A stretch of 64,000 nt of DNA, taken from NCBI GenBank assembly GCA_051920445.1, contig JBPPLN010000001.1, positions 744,001 to 808,000 on the forward strand, written 5' to 3'. Shown in pieces: positions 15,848 through 24,994 of this stretch. Every line of letters starts with the position of its first letter. Position 1 is the first letter of the stretch. The position numbers and the translations under genes were made by a program. Origin of the DNA: CAG-177 sp003514385 (GTDB lineage Bacteria > Bacillota > Clostridia > Oscillospirales > Acutalibacteraceae). The notes under the pieces were generated by a model, which did not search any database, was not told the origin of the DNA, and saw only the letters and a list, made by a program, of their open reading frames with translations.

Positions 15848-17569
15848 ATGTCAAAGCTTTTGAAGTATTTGAAAAAATACAAAATTGAAAGTATTCTCGC
15901 GCCGTTTTTCAAGCTCATTGAAGTGGCGTTCGAGCTGATTGTTCCGCTGATAGTCTCGACGATAATCGACGTCGGCATAGAGAACGGCGACAAAGTTTAT
16001 ATTATCAAACGCTGCCTGCTGCTCGGTCTGTTCGGCATACTGGGTCTTTGCAGTACACTTGTGGCGCAGTATTTCTCGGCGAAAGCGTCGGTCGGCTTCG
16101 CTTCCGATATCCGCCACGCGCTCTTCCAGCATATCGGCAAGCTCTCTTATTCCCAGCTCGATTCGCTCGGCGCGCCGACGCTTATAACCCGCCTGACGGG
16201 CGACATAAATCAGGTTCAGACCGGAACAAATTTGACTCTGCGTCTCGTCCTGCGCTCGCCGTTCGTCGTATTCGGCGCGGTGATAATGGCGTTCACGGTC
16301 GATGTAAAATCGTCGCTCGTGTTCGTCGTTGCGGTGCCCGCTCTTGCCGCGGTCGTGTTCGCGATAATGCTCGTGTGCATCCCGATGTACCGCAAGGTTC
16401 AGCAGAAACTGGACGGGCTGCTGAGCAAGACGCGCGAAAACCTGCTCGGCACCCGCGTTGTCAGAGCGTTCTGCAAAGAGGAAGAGGAAATTGCGGACTT
16501 TGACGCGAAGAACAGCGCCCTGACCGAGATGCAGACGGCGGTCGGCAGGATATCCGCTTTCATGAACCCCGCAACTTTCGTGCTCATAAACCTCGCGATA
16601 ATCGCGCTGATATATGTCGGCGCAATACGCGTTAATTCCGGCGCCATCTCGCGCGGCGCGGTCGTTGCGCTCTATAACTACATGTCACAGATCCTCGTTG
16701 AGCTGATAAAGCTCGCGAATCTCATAATCAGCGTCACAAAGGCGATAGCCTGCGGCAACCGAATTCAATCGGTGCTCGATATCGAGCCCGGCACCGTCCC
16801 CGGTCATGTAATCGACGGCAACAAAAACAGCGAATACTCCGTTGAGTTTGACGGGGCGTGTCTCTCCTACAACGGGAGTGAGGAGTCCCTGCACAATATT
16901 GACCTCAAAATCCCGCGCGGCAGCTCGATAGGCGTTATCGGCTCGACCGGATCGGGCAAAACTTCGCTCGTCAATCTTATTCCGCGATTCTACGATGTCA
17001 CCGGCGGGTGCGTGCTCGTTGACGGCGTTGACGTGCGCGACTACGACACAAAGGCTCTGCGTTCGAAAATAGGCGTCGTCTCTCAGAAAAAAGCCCTGTT
17101 CGCCGGCACTGTCAGGGACAATATCCGCTTCGGCAAGCAGGATGCTACGGATGAAGAAATCTGGCAGGCGCTCGAAACGGCGCAGGCAAAGCAGATGATA
17201 GAGGACAAGAGCGGGCAGCTCGACTTTGTCCTCGAACAGGAGGGCAAGAACCTCTCGGGCGGTCAGCGCCAAAGAATGACTATAGCCCGCGCCCTCGTCA
17301 GAAAACCAGATGTACTCATTCTCGACGATGCGGCGAGCGCACTCGACTACGCCACCGGTGCGGCGCTGAACAAGGCGCTGAGAAACACCGACTTTGCCCC
17401 GACCGTCATAACCGTGTCCCAGCGCGTTGCGGCGATAAGAAACGCCGATACCATAGTAGTCCTCGACGAGGGCGAGATAGTCGGCATGGGCACGAACGAC
17501 GAGCTTCTGCGCTCATGCGAGGTCTACAAAGAAATTTTCGATTCCCAGCTTGAAAAGGAGGATGCGTAA
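15848..17569 (+). CDS. Heterodimeric ABC exporter, half-transporter 1 (degenerate-site subunit)
   Basis: A 573-residue half-transporter with six membrane helices (about 1-310) fused to an ATPase domain. Walker A GSTGSGKTS is near residue 365 and the signature LSGGQRQR near 469. Walker B reads VLILDDAASALD near 490, with aspartate in place of the catalytic glutamate, and the switch histidine is replaced by glutamine (VSQRVAAI near 524). These are the hallmarks of the non-hydrolysing site in asymmetric exporters such as BmrC/BmrD or TM287/288. The start at 15848 follows GAGGAG; the stop is two bases before the partner gene. Confidence 0.93.
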   Translation: MSKLLKYLKKYKIESILAPFFKLIEVAFELIVPLIVSTIIDVGIENGDKVYIIKRCLLLGLFGILGLCSTLVAQYFSAKASVGFASDIRHALFQHIGKLSYSQLDSLGAPTLITRLTGDINQVQTGTNLTLRLVLRSPFVVFGAVIMAFTVDVKSSLVFVVAVPALAAVVFAIMLVCIPMYRKVQQKLDGLLSKTRENLLGTRVVRAFCKEEEEIADFDAKNSALTEMQTAVGRISAFMNPATFVLINLAIIALIYVGAIRVNSGAISRGAVVALYNYMSQILVELIKLANLIISVTKAIACGNRIQSVLDIEPGTVPGHVIDGNKNSEYSVEFDGACLSYNGSEESLHNIDLKIPRGSSIGVIGSTGSGKTSLVNLIPRFYDVTGGCVLVDGVDVRDYDTKALRSKIGVVSQKKALFAGTVRDNIRFGKQDATDEEIWQALETAQAKQMIEDKSGQLDFVLEQEGKNLSGGQRQRMTIARALVRKPDVLILDDAASALDYATGAALNKALRNTDFAPTVITVSQRVAAIRNADTIVVLDEGEIVGMGTNDELLRSCEVYKEIFDSQLEKEDA

Positions 17570-17571
17570 CC

Positions 17572-19302
17572 GTGAAGAACAAAACCGTTTTCAAGCGCGT
17601 TATCGCGGTCATCGGCCGCTCGAAGCTTCTGCTGTTCCTTTCGCTCATCCTCTCCGTCGCAAGCGTCATTCTCTCGCTGTATATCCCCGTCCTCGCCGGA
17701 CGTGCGATAGACGGAATAAAGCTGCACGGCAACGTTGATTTTGAGGTCATAAAGAAGTGTCTTTTCGGCATTCTGATCTGCGCCATAGTCGGCGGAGTGC
17801 TCCAGTGGGTGATGAACATCATCAACAACCGCATAGCCTATAACACCGTGCGCGATATACGCTCAAAGGCGTTTTCACATATGCAGACCCTACCTGTGGC
17901 GTTCGCCGACTCCCACCCCTACGGCGATATTGTCAGCCGCATAACGGCGGACGCGGAGCAGTTTGCCGATGGACTGATTCTCGGCTTTTCTCAGCTGTTC
18001 ACGGGCGTTGTCACGATAGCCGTGACGCTCGTTTTCATGCTCACTATATCGCCGCTCATCACTCTCGCGGTCGTCGTGCTGACCCCGATATCGCTGTTCA
18101 CGGCGCGTTTTATAGCACGCCGCACTTATTCGATGTTCAAAAAGCAGTCCGAGACCCGCGGCGAGCAGACTGCGCTCATCAACGAGATGATACAGAATCA
18201 AAAGACCGTTCAGGCGTTTTCATATGAAGACAGAGCGGTTGAAAGATTTGACGAGAGCAATGAAAAATTGCGCAAATATTCGCTCAAATCCATATTCTTC
18301 TCGTCGCTTACAAACCCGACCACCAGATTTATCAACAATCTTATCTACGCTGTAGTCGGGCTCATGGGCGGAATATTCGCCATCGGCGGCATGGTGACCG
18401 TCGGCGGCTTTGTCAGCTTCCTCGCCTACTCGAACCAATACACAAAGCCGTTCAACGAGATTTCCGGCGTCGTGACGGAGCTCCAGAATGCGCTCGCCTG
18501 CGCGGCAAGAATATTCGAGCTCATAGACGAAAAGCCCGAGGAGTCGGACGAAAATTGCTCGGCACTCAGCGACCCCGAGGGAAGCGTGGAGTTCGACAAT
18601 GTCCGCTTCTCATATGACAAGAGCAAAAAGCTCATCGACGGCTTCGATTTCTTCGCCCCGTCCGGCAAGACAATAGCCGTTGTCGGTCCGACAGGCTGCG
18701 GCAAGACTACGCTTATCAATCTCCTGCTCCGCTTCTACGACATTGACGGCGGAAGCATAAAGGTTGACGGCGAGAATATAAACGACATCACACGCCACAG
18801 TCTCAGACACCATTTTGGCATGGTGCTCCAGGATACCTGGATAAAGAACGGCACCGTCCGCGAGAATATAGCGTTCGGCAAGCCCGACGCCACGGATGAA
18901 GAGATAATCGCCGCCGCCAAGGCGGCACGCGCTCACAGCTTTATAAAGCGCCTCAAAAACGGCTACGACACCGTCATCGGCGACGACGACGGACTCTCCG
19001 AGGGTGAAAGACAGCTGCTCTGCATCGCGCGCGTCATGCTCATGAAGCCGCCGATGCTAATCCTCGACGAGGCAACTTCATCGATAGACACCAGAACGGA
19101 ATTGAAGGTTCAGGATGCGTTCAACACACTCATGCAGGGGCGCACCTCGTTCGTCGTGGCGCACAGACTCTCGACCATCCGCCACGCCGACTGCATTCTC
19201 GTCATGAAAGACGGCAAGGTCGCCGAGCAGGGCACGCACGAGGAGCTGCTCGCGAAGAACGGATTCTATACGAAGCTCTACAACAGCCAGTTTGCGCAGT
19301 GA
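17572..19302 (+). CDS. Heterodimeric ABC exporter, half-transporter 2 (catalytic subunit)
   Basis: A 576-residue partner starting at GTG 17572 behind a GGAGG box. It has six membrane helices and an ATPase domain with Walker A GPTGCGKT near residue 372, intact Walker B and catalytic glutamate (LILDEATSSID near 495) and switch histidine (VAHRLSTI near 531), but a degenerate signature, LSEGERQ near 475. The intact catalytic residues here with the defective signature complement subunit 1 exactly: one consensus and one degenerate nucleotide site. Likely substrate is a drug, lipid or peptide; nothing in the context identifies it. Confidence 0.93.
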   Translation: MKNKTVFKRVIAVIGRSKLLLFLSLILSVASVILSLYIPVLAGRAIDGIKLHGNVDFEVIKKCLFGILICAIVGGVLQWVMNIINNRIAYNTVRDIRSKAFSHMQTLPVAFADSHPYGDIVSRITADAEQFADGLILGFSQLFTGVVTIAVTLVFMLTISPLITLAVVVLTPISLFTARFIARRTYSMFKKQSETRGEQTALINEMIQNQKTVQAFSYEDRAVERFDESNEKLRKYSLKSIFFSSLTNPTTRFINNLIYAVVGLMGGIFAIGGMVTVGGFVSFLAYSNQYTKPFNEISGVVTELQNALACAARIFELIDEKPEESDENCSALSDPEGSVEFDNVRFSYDKSKKLIDGFDFFAPSGKTIAVVGPTGCGKTTLINLLLRFYDIDGGSIKVDGENINDITRHSLRHHFGMVLQDTWIKNGTVRENIAFGKPDATDEEIIAAAKAARAHSFIKRLKNGYDTVIGDDDGLSEGERQLLCIARVMLMKPPMLILDEATSSIDTRTELKVQDAFNTLMQGRTSFVVAHRLSTIRHADCILVMKDGKVAEQGTHEELLAKNGFYTKLYNSQFAQ

Positions 19303-19322
19303 AATATATGCCATGGAACAAC

Positions 19323-19611
19323 AGAGAAGAAAGCCTAACAGGCTGAAAGATTACGACTATTCGCAAAACGGAGCATATTTTATCACAATTTGCATAGATG
19401 ACAGAAATCCCATATTGTCACGCATTGCCGTAGGGGCGACCGCATAATACAACAGTTCAAAGGTTCCGTAACTAAGCAAGTCAAAAAATCAATTTGGCAA
19501 AAAGGTTTTTATGACCATATAATCCGTGACGAATACGATTATCAAATCAAATGGCAATATATTGACGACAACCCGATCAAATGGGCTGAGGACGAATTGC
19601 ATCAGGAATGA
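19323..19611 (+). pseudogene. Broken REP-associated tyrosine transposase (RAYT, IS200-like)
   Basis: The first 44 codons read MEQQRRKPNRLKDYDYSQNG and continue to ITICIDDRNPIL, the typical RAYT N-terminus, then end in TAA. In another frame the sequence resumes with the C-terminal RAYT motif (QKGFYDHIIRDEYDYQ, DDNPIKWAEDE). The middle, including the HUH and tyrosine catalytic residues of a normally ~180-residue protein, is missing. The seam at 19429-19446 carries GTAGGGGCGACC, which resembles the REP-like elements of this window. The element cannot be active. Confidence 0.85.
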
Positions 19612-19622
19612 AAAACAGTCGG

Positions 19623-19671
19623 ATAACCGCCGCAGTATCTTTCATTTGAAAGTTCGCGGCGGTTATTTTTT
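19623..19671 (+). terminator. Terminator downstream of the RAYT relic
   Basis: ATAACCGCCGC / GCGGCGGTTAT stem, an inner CTTTCA/TGAAAG pairing, then TTTTT. It probably ends the ABC exporter transcript. Confidence 0.75.
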
Positions 19672-19745
19672 ATTCAGTGTAAAATGGCGGCTCAGGGCGA
19701 AAATATAAAGCCCAATTCGACAAATATCATTTTTAATCTGCATTG

Positions 19746-19773
19746 TTGACATCGGCAAAAAGTATGATATAAT
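19746..19773 (+). promoter_or_regulatory. Promoter of the GNAT/YoaP gene
   Basis: TTGACA, 16 bases, TATAAT with an upstream TG (extended -10). Confidence 0.75.
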
Positions 19774-19790
19774 TATAACAATTGTTATAA
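19773..19790. promoter_or_regulatory. Palindromic operator candidate
   Basis: TTATAACAATTGTTATAA is a perfect 18-bp palindrome starting at the last base of the -10 box and covering the transcription start. Its AT-rich, ~18-bp form is typical of MarR-family operators. No MarR gene is in the window. A further ATAATTATAA / TTATAATTAT pair (19769-19778, 19801-19810) overlaps it. Confidence 0.6.
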
Positions 19791-19824
19791 AACGAGTGTT
19801 TTATAATTATTATTGGAGGAAGCC

Positions 19825-20580
19825 ATGAACTACATTCGCCTGTCACCCGAAAATCTTGAGAGTGAGCACATATGCTGTGCAATATCAAACGCCAAGGATC
19901 CGCAGGTCATTGCAAAAAAGCAGTGGCTCGCCGAAAGGCTCGGCGAGGGTCTGATATTTTTAAAAGCCGACGCGCGCGGGAAGTGTTTTATTGAATATAT
20001 TCCCGTCGAAAACGCATGGGCTCCGATAGACGCGCCCGGCTATATGTTCATCGACTGTCTCTGGGTCTCCGGCTCTTTCAAGGGGCACGGATATTCAAAC
20101 GACCTGCTCAACGAATGTATCCGCGACAGCCGCAAAAAGGGCAAATCCGGGCTGTGTATACTCTCATCGGCGAAGAAGCGCGGTTTTCTTGCCGACCCGA
20201 AGTATCTGAAATATAAAGGCTTCATAAAAGCCGATTCGGCAGAGCCGTATTTTGAGCTGATGTATCTGCCGTTTGACCCGTCCGCGCCCGCTCCGCGCTT
20301 TCGCGAGCAGGCAAAAGGCGCTCAGACTAACGGCAGCGGGTTCGAGATATTTTATACAAGCCAGTGCCCGTTTACGGCAAAATATGTTCCGATAATTGAG
20401 AATATGGCAAATAATATGAATCTGCCGCTGAAAGCCGTGCATACCTCATCGCGCGAGCAGGCTCAAAACGCGCCCTGCGCCTACACCGCATTTTCGTTGT
20501 TCTATAACGGGAAGTTCATAACGCACGAGATACCGAGCGAAAAGAAATTCGCGGCAATTTGTGAAGAGTTCGTAAAATAA
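19825..20580 (+). CDS. GNAT acetyltransferase with C-terminal YoaP domain
   Basis: A 251-residue protein from the ATG at 19825, which follows GGAGG; the frame could start four codons earlier but without a binding site. Residues about 1-150 are a GNAT-like domain (LWVSGSFKGHGYSNDLLNECI resembles the acetyl-CoA loop), and the C-terminus (about 170-251) matches the YoaP domain with FEIFYTSQCPFTAKYVP, a thioredoxin-like segment with a single cysteine. Function is unknown; the domain pair is frequent in Clostridia and Bacilli. Expression is probably controlled by the palindrome over its promoter. Confidence 0.87.
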   Translation: MNYIRLSPENLESEHICCAISNAKDPQVIAKKQWLAERLGEGLIFLKADARGKCFIEYIPVENAWAPIDAPGYMFIDCLWVSGSFKGHGYSNDLLNECIRDSRKKGKSGLCILSSAKKRGFLADPKYLKYKGFIKADSAEPYFELMYLPFDPSAPAPRFREQAKGAQTNGSGFEIFYTSQCPFTAKYVPIIENMANNMNLPLKAVHTSSREQAQNAPCAYTAFSLFYNGKFITHEIPSEKKFAAICEEFVK

Positions 20581-20592
20581 AATACCGCCGGA

Positions 20593-20621
20593 TTGACCGA
20601 CAGTGTAAAATATACTAATAT
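20593..20621 (+). promoter_or_regulatory. Promoter of the ABC-2 operon
   Basis: TTGACC, 17 bases, TAATAT. A GTCCGCC/GGCGGAC hairpin (20642-20657) sits just upstream of the ribosome binding site and might modulate translation. Confidence 0.65.
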
Positions 20622-20671
20622 AGAAAAGGGAAAAGATATCTGTCCGCCACGGCGGACGAAAAGGAGACATT

Positions 20672-21385
20672 ATGCTTAACATCAAAAATCTGACCAAAAC
20701 CTACGGCGAGAAAAAGGCTGTTGACGACCTGACGCTGCATATCGCGCCCGGCGAGATATACGGCTTCATCGGCCACAACGGCGCGGGCAAGACCACAACG
20801 CTCAAATCCGTTGTCGGCATTCTGCAGTTCGACGAGGGCGAGATAACGATAAACGGCATCTCGATAAAAGATGACCCGTTCGCCTGCAAAAAAATCATAG
20901 CCTATATTCCCGATAACCCCGACCTCTACGAATACATGACAGGAATAAAATATCTGAACTTCATCGCGGATATTTTCGGCGTCAGCGCTGACGACCGCCG
21001 CGAGCGCATACATAAATATGCCGATATGTTCGGGCTGACTGCTGACCTCGCGCAGCCTATCTCGGCGTATTCTCACGGCATGAAGCAGAAGCTCGCGATA
21101 ATCTCCGCGTGGATCCACGAGCCCAAGTTAATTATCATGGACGAGCCTTTCGTCGGTCTCGATCCCGCCGCATCGCATCTGTTAAAAGGCATGATGCGCG
21201 AGGTCTGCAACTCCGGCGGCGCAATATTCTTCTCGACCCATGTGCTCGAAGTTGCCGAAAAGCTCTGCGACAAGGTCGCGATAATAAAAAGCGGAAAGCT
21301 CATCCGCTCCGGCACAATGGAAGAGGTCAAGGGCGACTCCAGCCTTGAGAACGTGTTCCTCGAACTGGAGGGAGAAGAATGCTGA
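20672..21385 (+). CDS. ABC transporter ATP-binding protein (ABC-2 type)
   Basis: A 237-residue ATPase with Walker A GHNGAGKTT near residue 37, a diverged signature SAYSHGMKQKL near 131, Walker B LIIMDEPFVGLDP near 152 and the switch histidine STHVLEV near 187. Sequence style matches the EcsA/YtrB/NatA-like group that drives ABC-2 type export or membrane processes. Its end overlaps the permease gene by seven bases, so the two are translated together. Confidence 0.93.
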   Translation: MLNIKNLTKTYGEKKAVDDLTLHIAPGEIYGFIGHNGAGKTTTLKSVVGILQFDEGEITINGISIKDDPFACKKIIAYIPDNPDLYEYMTGIKYLNFIADIFGVSADDRRERIHKYADMFGLTADLAQPISAYSHGMKQKLAIISAWIHEPKLIIMDEPFVGLDPAASHLLKGMMREVCNSGGAIFFSTHVLEVAEKLCDKVAIIKSGKLIRSGTMEEVKGDSSLENVFLELEGEEC

Positions 21386-22971
21386 AAACACTGATAAAGA
21401 AACAGCTTCTCGAACTCAACCGCAGTTTCTTCATTGACCGCAAGACGGGCAAGGGCAAATCTGCACGCTCGGCGACGTTCTCTATAGTGCTGTTCATATT
21501 GCTCATGATTTTTGCCATCGGCGGAATGTTCTGCTATATGTCATATTCGATGCGCCCGCTGATAACCTACGGCATGAGCTGGCTCTATTTTGCTATTATG
21601 GGCGCTACCGCCGCGCTTTTCGGCGTTTTCGGCAGCGTGTTCAACACATATTCGAGCCTCTATGACGCAAAGGACAACGACCTTCTGCTCTCGATGCCCA
21701 TTCCCGTGCGCGATATTATGGCGGCGCGCCTCATCGGAGTCTATCTCATGGGGCTGATGTATTCGGGCGTTGTGGTAATACCCGCCGTCGGCGTGTATTT
21801 CATAACTGCGCACCCCGGAATATCCGGCATAACAGCCGTTATAATGGCCGTTATGGTGACTGTTCTCGTTCTTATACTGTCGTGCATACTCGGCTGGGTC
21901 GTTGCAAAAATCGCGGTCAAATTAAAAAACAAGAGCATTATAACAGTTATAGTTTCAATAGCGTTTCTCGGCGGCTACTATTATGTCTACTTCAGGGCGA
22001 ACGAGATAATCACCGGCATCGTTGCGAACAGCGCGGCTGTTGCCGCAAAGGTGCGCATGTCCGCCTATCCGCTCTATATTTTCGGCAAGGCGTTCGCGGG
22101 CGATGTTCTCCCGACAATTATAATTTCACTCATCATTCTCGCCTTGCTCGCCGCGACATGGCTCATAATGTCGCGCACATTCTTAAAACTCGTCACGAGC
22201 AGCGGAAAGACCGCAAAGACAGTCTACAAAGAGAAGACGGTCAAGCAGCAGGGCACCGACCGCGCGCTTCTGCGCCGCGAGATAAACCACTTCCTCTCGA
22301 GCCCGTCTTATATGCTCAACTGCTCGCTCGGGGCGCTGTTTATGATAGCCGTCGCTGTTTTCTCGCTGATAAAAAGCGACTGGTTTATCGGCGTTGTAAC
22401 CCGCATGGATGAGGATTTGCTGGAATATGCCCCGACATTTGCGTGCTTACTTTTATGCCTGCTCTCTTCGATGAATATACTCACCGCGCCCGCGATATCC
22501 CTCGAGGGCAAGAGCCTTTGGATATCCCGTTCGCTCCCCGTCACCTCGTGGCAGATTCTCAGAGCGAAGCTGAAGCTCCATATGCTCTTCACCGCCGTCC
22601 CCGCACTGATATGCAGCATATGCTTCTGTATTGCCCTCAAGCCGGAGCTTCTCACCGCGGCGGTCATGATTATACTGCCGCAGATATTCACGCTTCTGTG
22701 CGCCGTTTCGGGGCTCAGAGTGAACATCAGGATGCCTAATCTCACCTGGAGCAGTGAGAGCGGAGCGGTCAAGCAGAGTCTCGGTATCATGCTCGCAATG
22801 TGCCTCGGCTGGGCGTATATCATCGTGCTCGTCGCGGTCTATCTGTTCGCGGTGCAGGTGCTGCCGAATGTGTTCGCGCTGATAATCGCGACGGCGGTCA
22901 TAGCAATAATAACCGTGATATCCTTTTCAAGGCTCAAGCGCAAGGGCGTAAAGAAATTTGAGACACTGTAA
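21379..22971 (+). CDS. ABC-2 type permease, large
   Basis: A 530-residue integral membrane protein with about 12 hydrophobic segments and a central soluble loop (about 280-310, rich in K/R/E). It opens with a soluble LIKKQLLELNRSFF segment and includes NDLLLSMPIPVRDIMAARLIGVYL near residue 105, a common motif of ABC-2 permeases in Clostridia. Partner of the overlapping ATPase gene; substrate unknown. The transcript ends at a hairpin 18 bases downstream. Confidence 0.85.
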   Translation: MLKTLIKKQLLELNRSFFIDRKTGKGKSARSATFSIVLFILLMIFAIGGMFCYMSYSMRPLITYGMSWLYFAIMGATAALFGVFGSVFNTYSSLYDAKDNDLLLSMPIPVRDIMAARLIGVYLMGLMYSGVVVIPAVGVYFITAHPGISGITAVIMAVMVTVLVLILSCILGWVVAKIAVKLKNKSIITVIVSIAFLGGYYYVYFRANEIITGIVANSAAVAAKVRMSAYPLYIFGKAFAGDVLPTIIISLIILALLAATWLIMSRTFLKLVTSSGKTAKTVYKEKTVKQQGTDRALLRREINHFLSSPSYMLNCSLGALFMIAVAVFSLIKSDWFIGVVTRMDEDLLEYAPTFACLLLCLLSSMNILTAPAISLEGKSLWISRSLPVTSWQILRAKLKLHMLFTAVPALICSICFCIALKPELLTAAVMIILPQIFTLLCAVSGLRVNIRMPNLTWSSESGAVKQSLGIMLAMCLGWAYIIVLVAVYLFAVQVLPNVFALIIATAVIAIITVISFSRLKRKGVKKFETL

Positions 22972-22988
22972 GCAAAATTAAATATCAG

Positions 22989-23026
22989 CAGCCGTGGTTC
23001 GTTGAGAATCACGGCTGTTGTTTTTT
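22989..23026 (+). terminator. Terminator of the ABC-2 operon
   Basis: CAGCCGTG / CACGGCTG stem followed by TTGTTTTTT. Confidence 0.85.
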
Positions 23027-23056
23027 GCGCTCTGCCTGCGCCGATATGACAAACCA

Positions 23057-23092
23057 ATAAAAAAGCGGCAGACAAGCACACCTGTCTGCCGC
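23057..23092 (-). terminator. Terminator of pckG
   Basis: GCGGCAGACA / TGTCTGCCGC, a perfect 10-bp stem, then TTTTTT on the minus strand. Confidence 0.9.
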
Positions 23093-23104
23093 AATTTTAT
23101 TTAA

Positions 23105-24889
23105 TTATTTCTCAAGATTAGCCTTGAGGGTGTTGAGCTCGTCGCTCAGAGCCTTGGGAAGTCTGTCGCCGAACTTGGCGTAGAACTCCTCGATGCCCTT
23201 TGCCTCATCCTCCCAAAGGGAGTTGTCAACACTCAGGATCTCCTTGAGCTGATCCTCGCTGACCTCGTCCTCGATGCCCTCAAGGTTGATGTCCTCAGCC
23301 TTGGGTACGAAGCCGATAGCGGTCTCCTCTGCGTCGACCTTGCCCTCGCAGCGCTTGATGATCCACTCAAGCACGCGCATGTTGTCGCCGAAGCCGGGCC
23401 ACAGGAAGTTGCCGTCGTCGTCCTTACGGAACCAGTTGACGTTGAATATCTTCGGAGCCTTATCCTCGTCGAGGCCTGCGCCGATGTCAATCCAGTGCTG
23501 CCAGTAATCAGCCATGTTGTAACCGCAGAACGGAAGCATAGCCATGGGGTCGCGGCGGACAACGCCGACTGCGCCGGCTGCTGCTGCGGTGGTCTCGGAA
23601 GCCATTATCGAGCCGACGAACACGCCGTGATTCCAACTTCTTGACTGATAGACCAGCGGAGCGAGCTTAGCTCTTCTGCCGCCGAAGACGATAGCGGAGA
23701 TCGGAACGCCTGCCGGATTCTCAAACTCGGAGCTGATGCACGGGCAGTTGACAGCGGGAGCGGTGAAGCGGCTGTTCGGATGAGCGCCCTTTTCCTCGCT
23801 CGTCTTGCCGTTCCACGGTCTGCCCTGCCAGTCGATGGCGTTCTCGGGCGGATTCTTGTCGAGACCTTCCCACCAGACGGTGTTGTTGTCAAGGTTAAGC
23901 GCAACGTTTGTGAAAATGGTATTCTTTCTTGTCGCGGCAAGCGCGTTGGGATTGGACTTCTCGTTCGTGCCGGGGGCAACGCCGAAGAAACCGTTCTCGG
24001 GGTTGATAGCATAAAGTCTGCCGTCGGGACCCTTTCTGATCCAGGAGATATCGTCGCCGACGCACCAGATCTTGTAGCCCTTGTTTCTGTATCCCTCGGG
24101 CGGGATAAGCATGGCAAGGTTGGTCTTGCCGCAGGCGGACGGGAATGCCGCGCAGATATATTTGACTTCGCCCTTCGGGTTCTCGAGGCCGAGGATAAGC
24201 ATATGCTCAGCCTGCCAGCTCTCTTTCCAGCCCTGATAGGAAGCTATACGAAGAGCAAAGCACTTCTTGCCGAGGAGGACGTTTCCGCCGTAAGCGGAGT
24301 TGACGGAGATGATGGTGTTATCCTGCGGGAACTGGCAGATATAACGCTTCTCGGGGTCGATGTCGCAGCTGCAGTGCAGTCCGCGAACCCAGTCGTTGCT
24401 GTTGCCCAGAGTATCCATAACCTTCTTGCCGATTCTCGTCATGATAGCCATGTTGAGAACGACATAGATGGAGTCAGTCAGCTCAACGCCGATCTTCGAG
24501 AACGGAGAGCCGACAGGACCCATCGAATAAGGGATAATATACATTGTTCTGCCCTTATAGCTGTCTCTGGCTATATCATAGAGCATCTTATAAGCCTCAG
24601 CGGGATCCATCCAGTTGTTGGTCGGACCTGCCTGATCCGCGCTCTCGGCGCAGATGAATGTGCGGTTCTCAACACGCGCAACATCGTTGGGCTTGGTTCT
24701 GTGAAGCAGGCATCCGGGGAGGAGATCCTCGTTGAGCTTGGTCATCTCGCCGGTCTCGCATGCCTTGGCGCGCAGAGCGTCAAGCTGCTCCTCGCTGCCG
24801 TCGATCCACATGACTTCGTCGGGAGATACAAGAGCTATCTTCTCTTCGATCCAGTCGATCACTGTCTTGTTCTGTGTCAAATGTTTCAT
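23105..24889 (-). CDS. pckG: Phosphoenolpyruvate carboxykinase (GTP)
   Basis: A 594-residue enzyme of the GTP-dependent PEPCK family, interconverting oxaloacetate and phosphoenolpyruvate. The kinase-1a motif FPSACGKTN near residue 250 is the GTP-type form (ATP-type enzymes have GLSGTGKTT). Other family stretches include YIIPYSMGPVGSPFSKIGVELTDS near 120 and the metal/substrate region CVGDDISWI. In anaerobes it often works in the carboxylating direction toward succinate or aspartate. It has its own strong promoter and terminator, and an AAAGGAG binding site. Confidence 0.97.
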   Translation of the reverse strand: MKHLTQNKTVIDWIEEKIALVSPDEVMWIDGSEEQLDALRAKACETGEMTKLNEDLLPGCLLHRTKPNDVARVENRTFICAESADQAGPTNNWMDPAEAYKMLYDIARDSYKGRTMYIIPYSMGPVGSPFSKIGVELTDSIYVVLNMAIMTRIGKKVMDTLGNSNDWVRGLHCSCDIDPEKRYICQFPQDNTIISVNSAYGGNVLLGKKCFALRIASYQGWKESWQAEHMLILGLENPKGEVKYICAAFPSACGKTNLAMLIPPEGYRNKGYKIWCVGDDISWIRKGPDGRLYAINPENGFFGVAPGTNEKSNPNALAATRKNTIFTNVALNLDNNTVWWEGLDKNPPENAIDWQGRPWNGKTSEEKGAHPNSRFTAPAVNCPCISSEFENPAGVPISAIVFGGRRAKLAPLVYQSRSWNHGVFVGSIMASETTAAAAGAVGVVRRDPMAMLPFCGYNMADYWQHWIDIGAGLDEDKAPKIFNVNWFRKDDDGNFLWPGFGDNMRVLEWIIKRCEGKVDAEETAIGFVPKAEDINLEGIEDEVSEDQLKEILSVDNSLWEDEAKGIEEFYAKFGDRLPKALSDELNTLKANLEK

Positions 24890-24947
24890 GATATTTGACT
24901 CCTTTCGTCTAATCTATTAAGAAAGGTACCATCTTTACCCAGTATGT

Positions 24948-24976
24948 ATTATACCCCAATAAACTCGGTTTTTCAA
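24948..24976 (-). promoter_or_regulatory. Promoter of pckG
   Basis: Minus-strand TTGAAA, 17 bases, TATAAT, giving a leader of about 50 bases. Confidence 0.75.
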
Positions 24977-24994
24977 TGACGAAACTGTTAACTT

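Noticed and set aside
19323..19444. Treating the RAYT N-terminus as an intact small gene
   Set aside because: It stops after 44 codons and the matching C-terminus continues in another frame; it is a remnant.
23780..24898. 372-codon frame opposite pckG
   Set aside because: Shadow frame of a strongly conserved gene.
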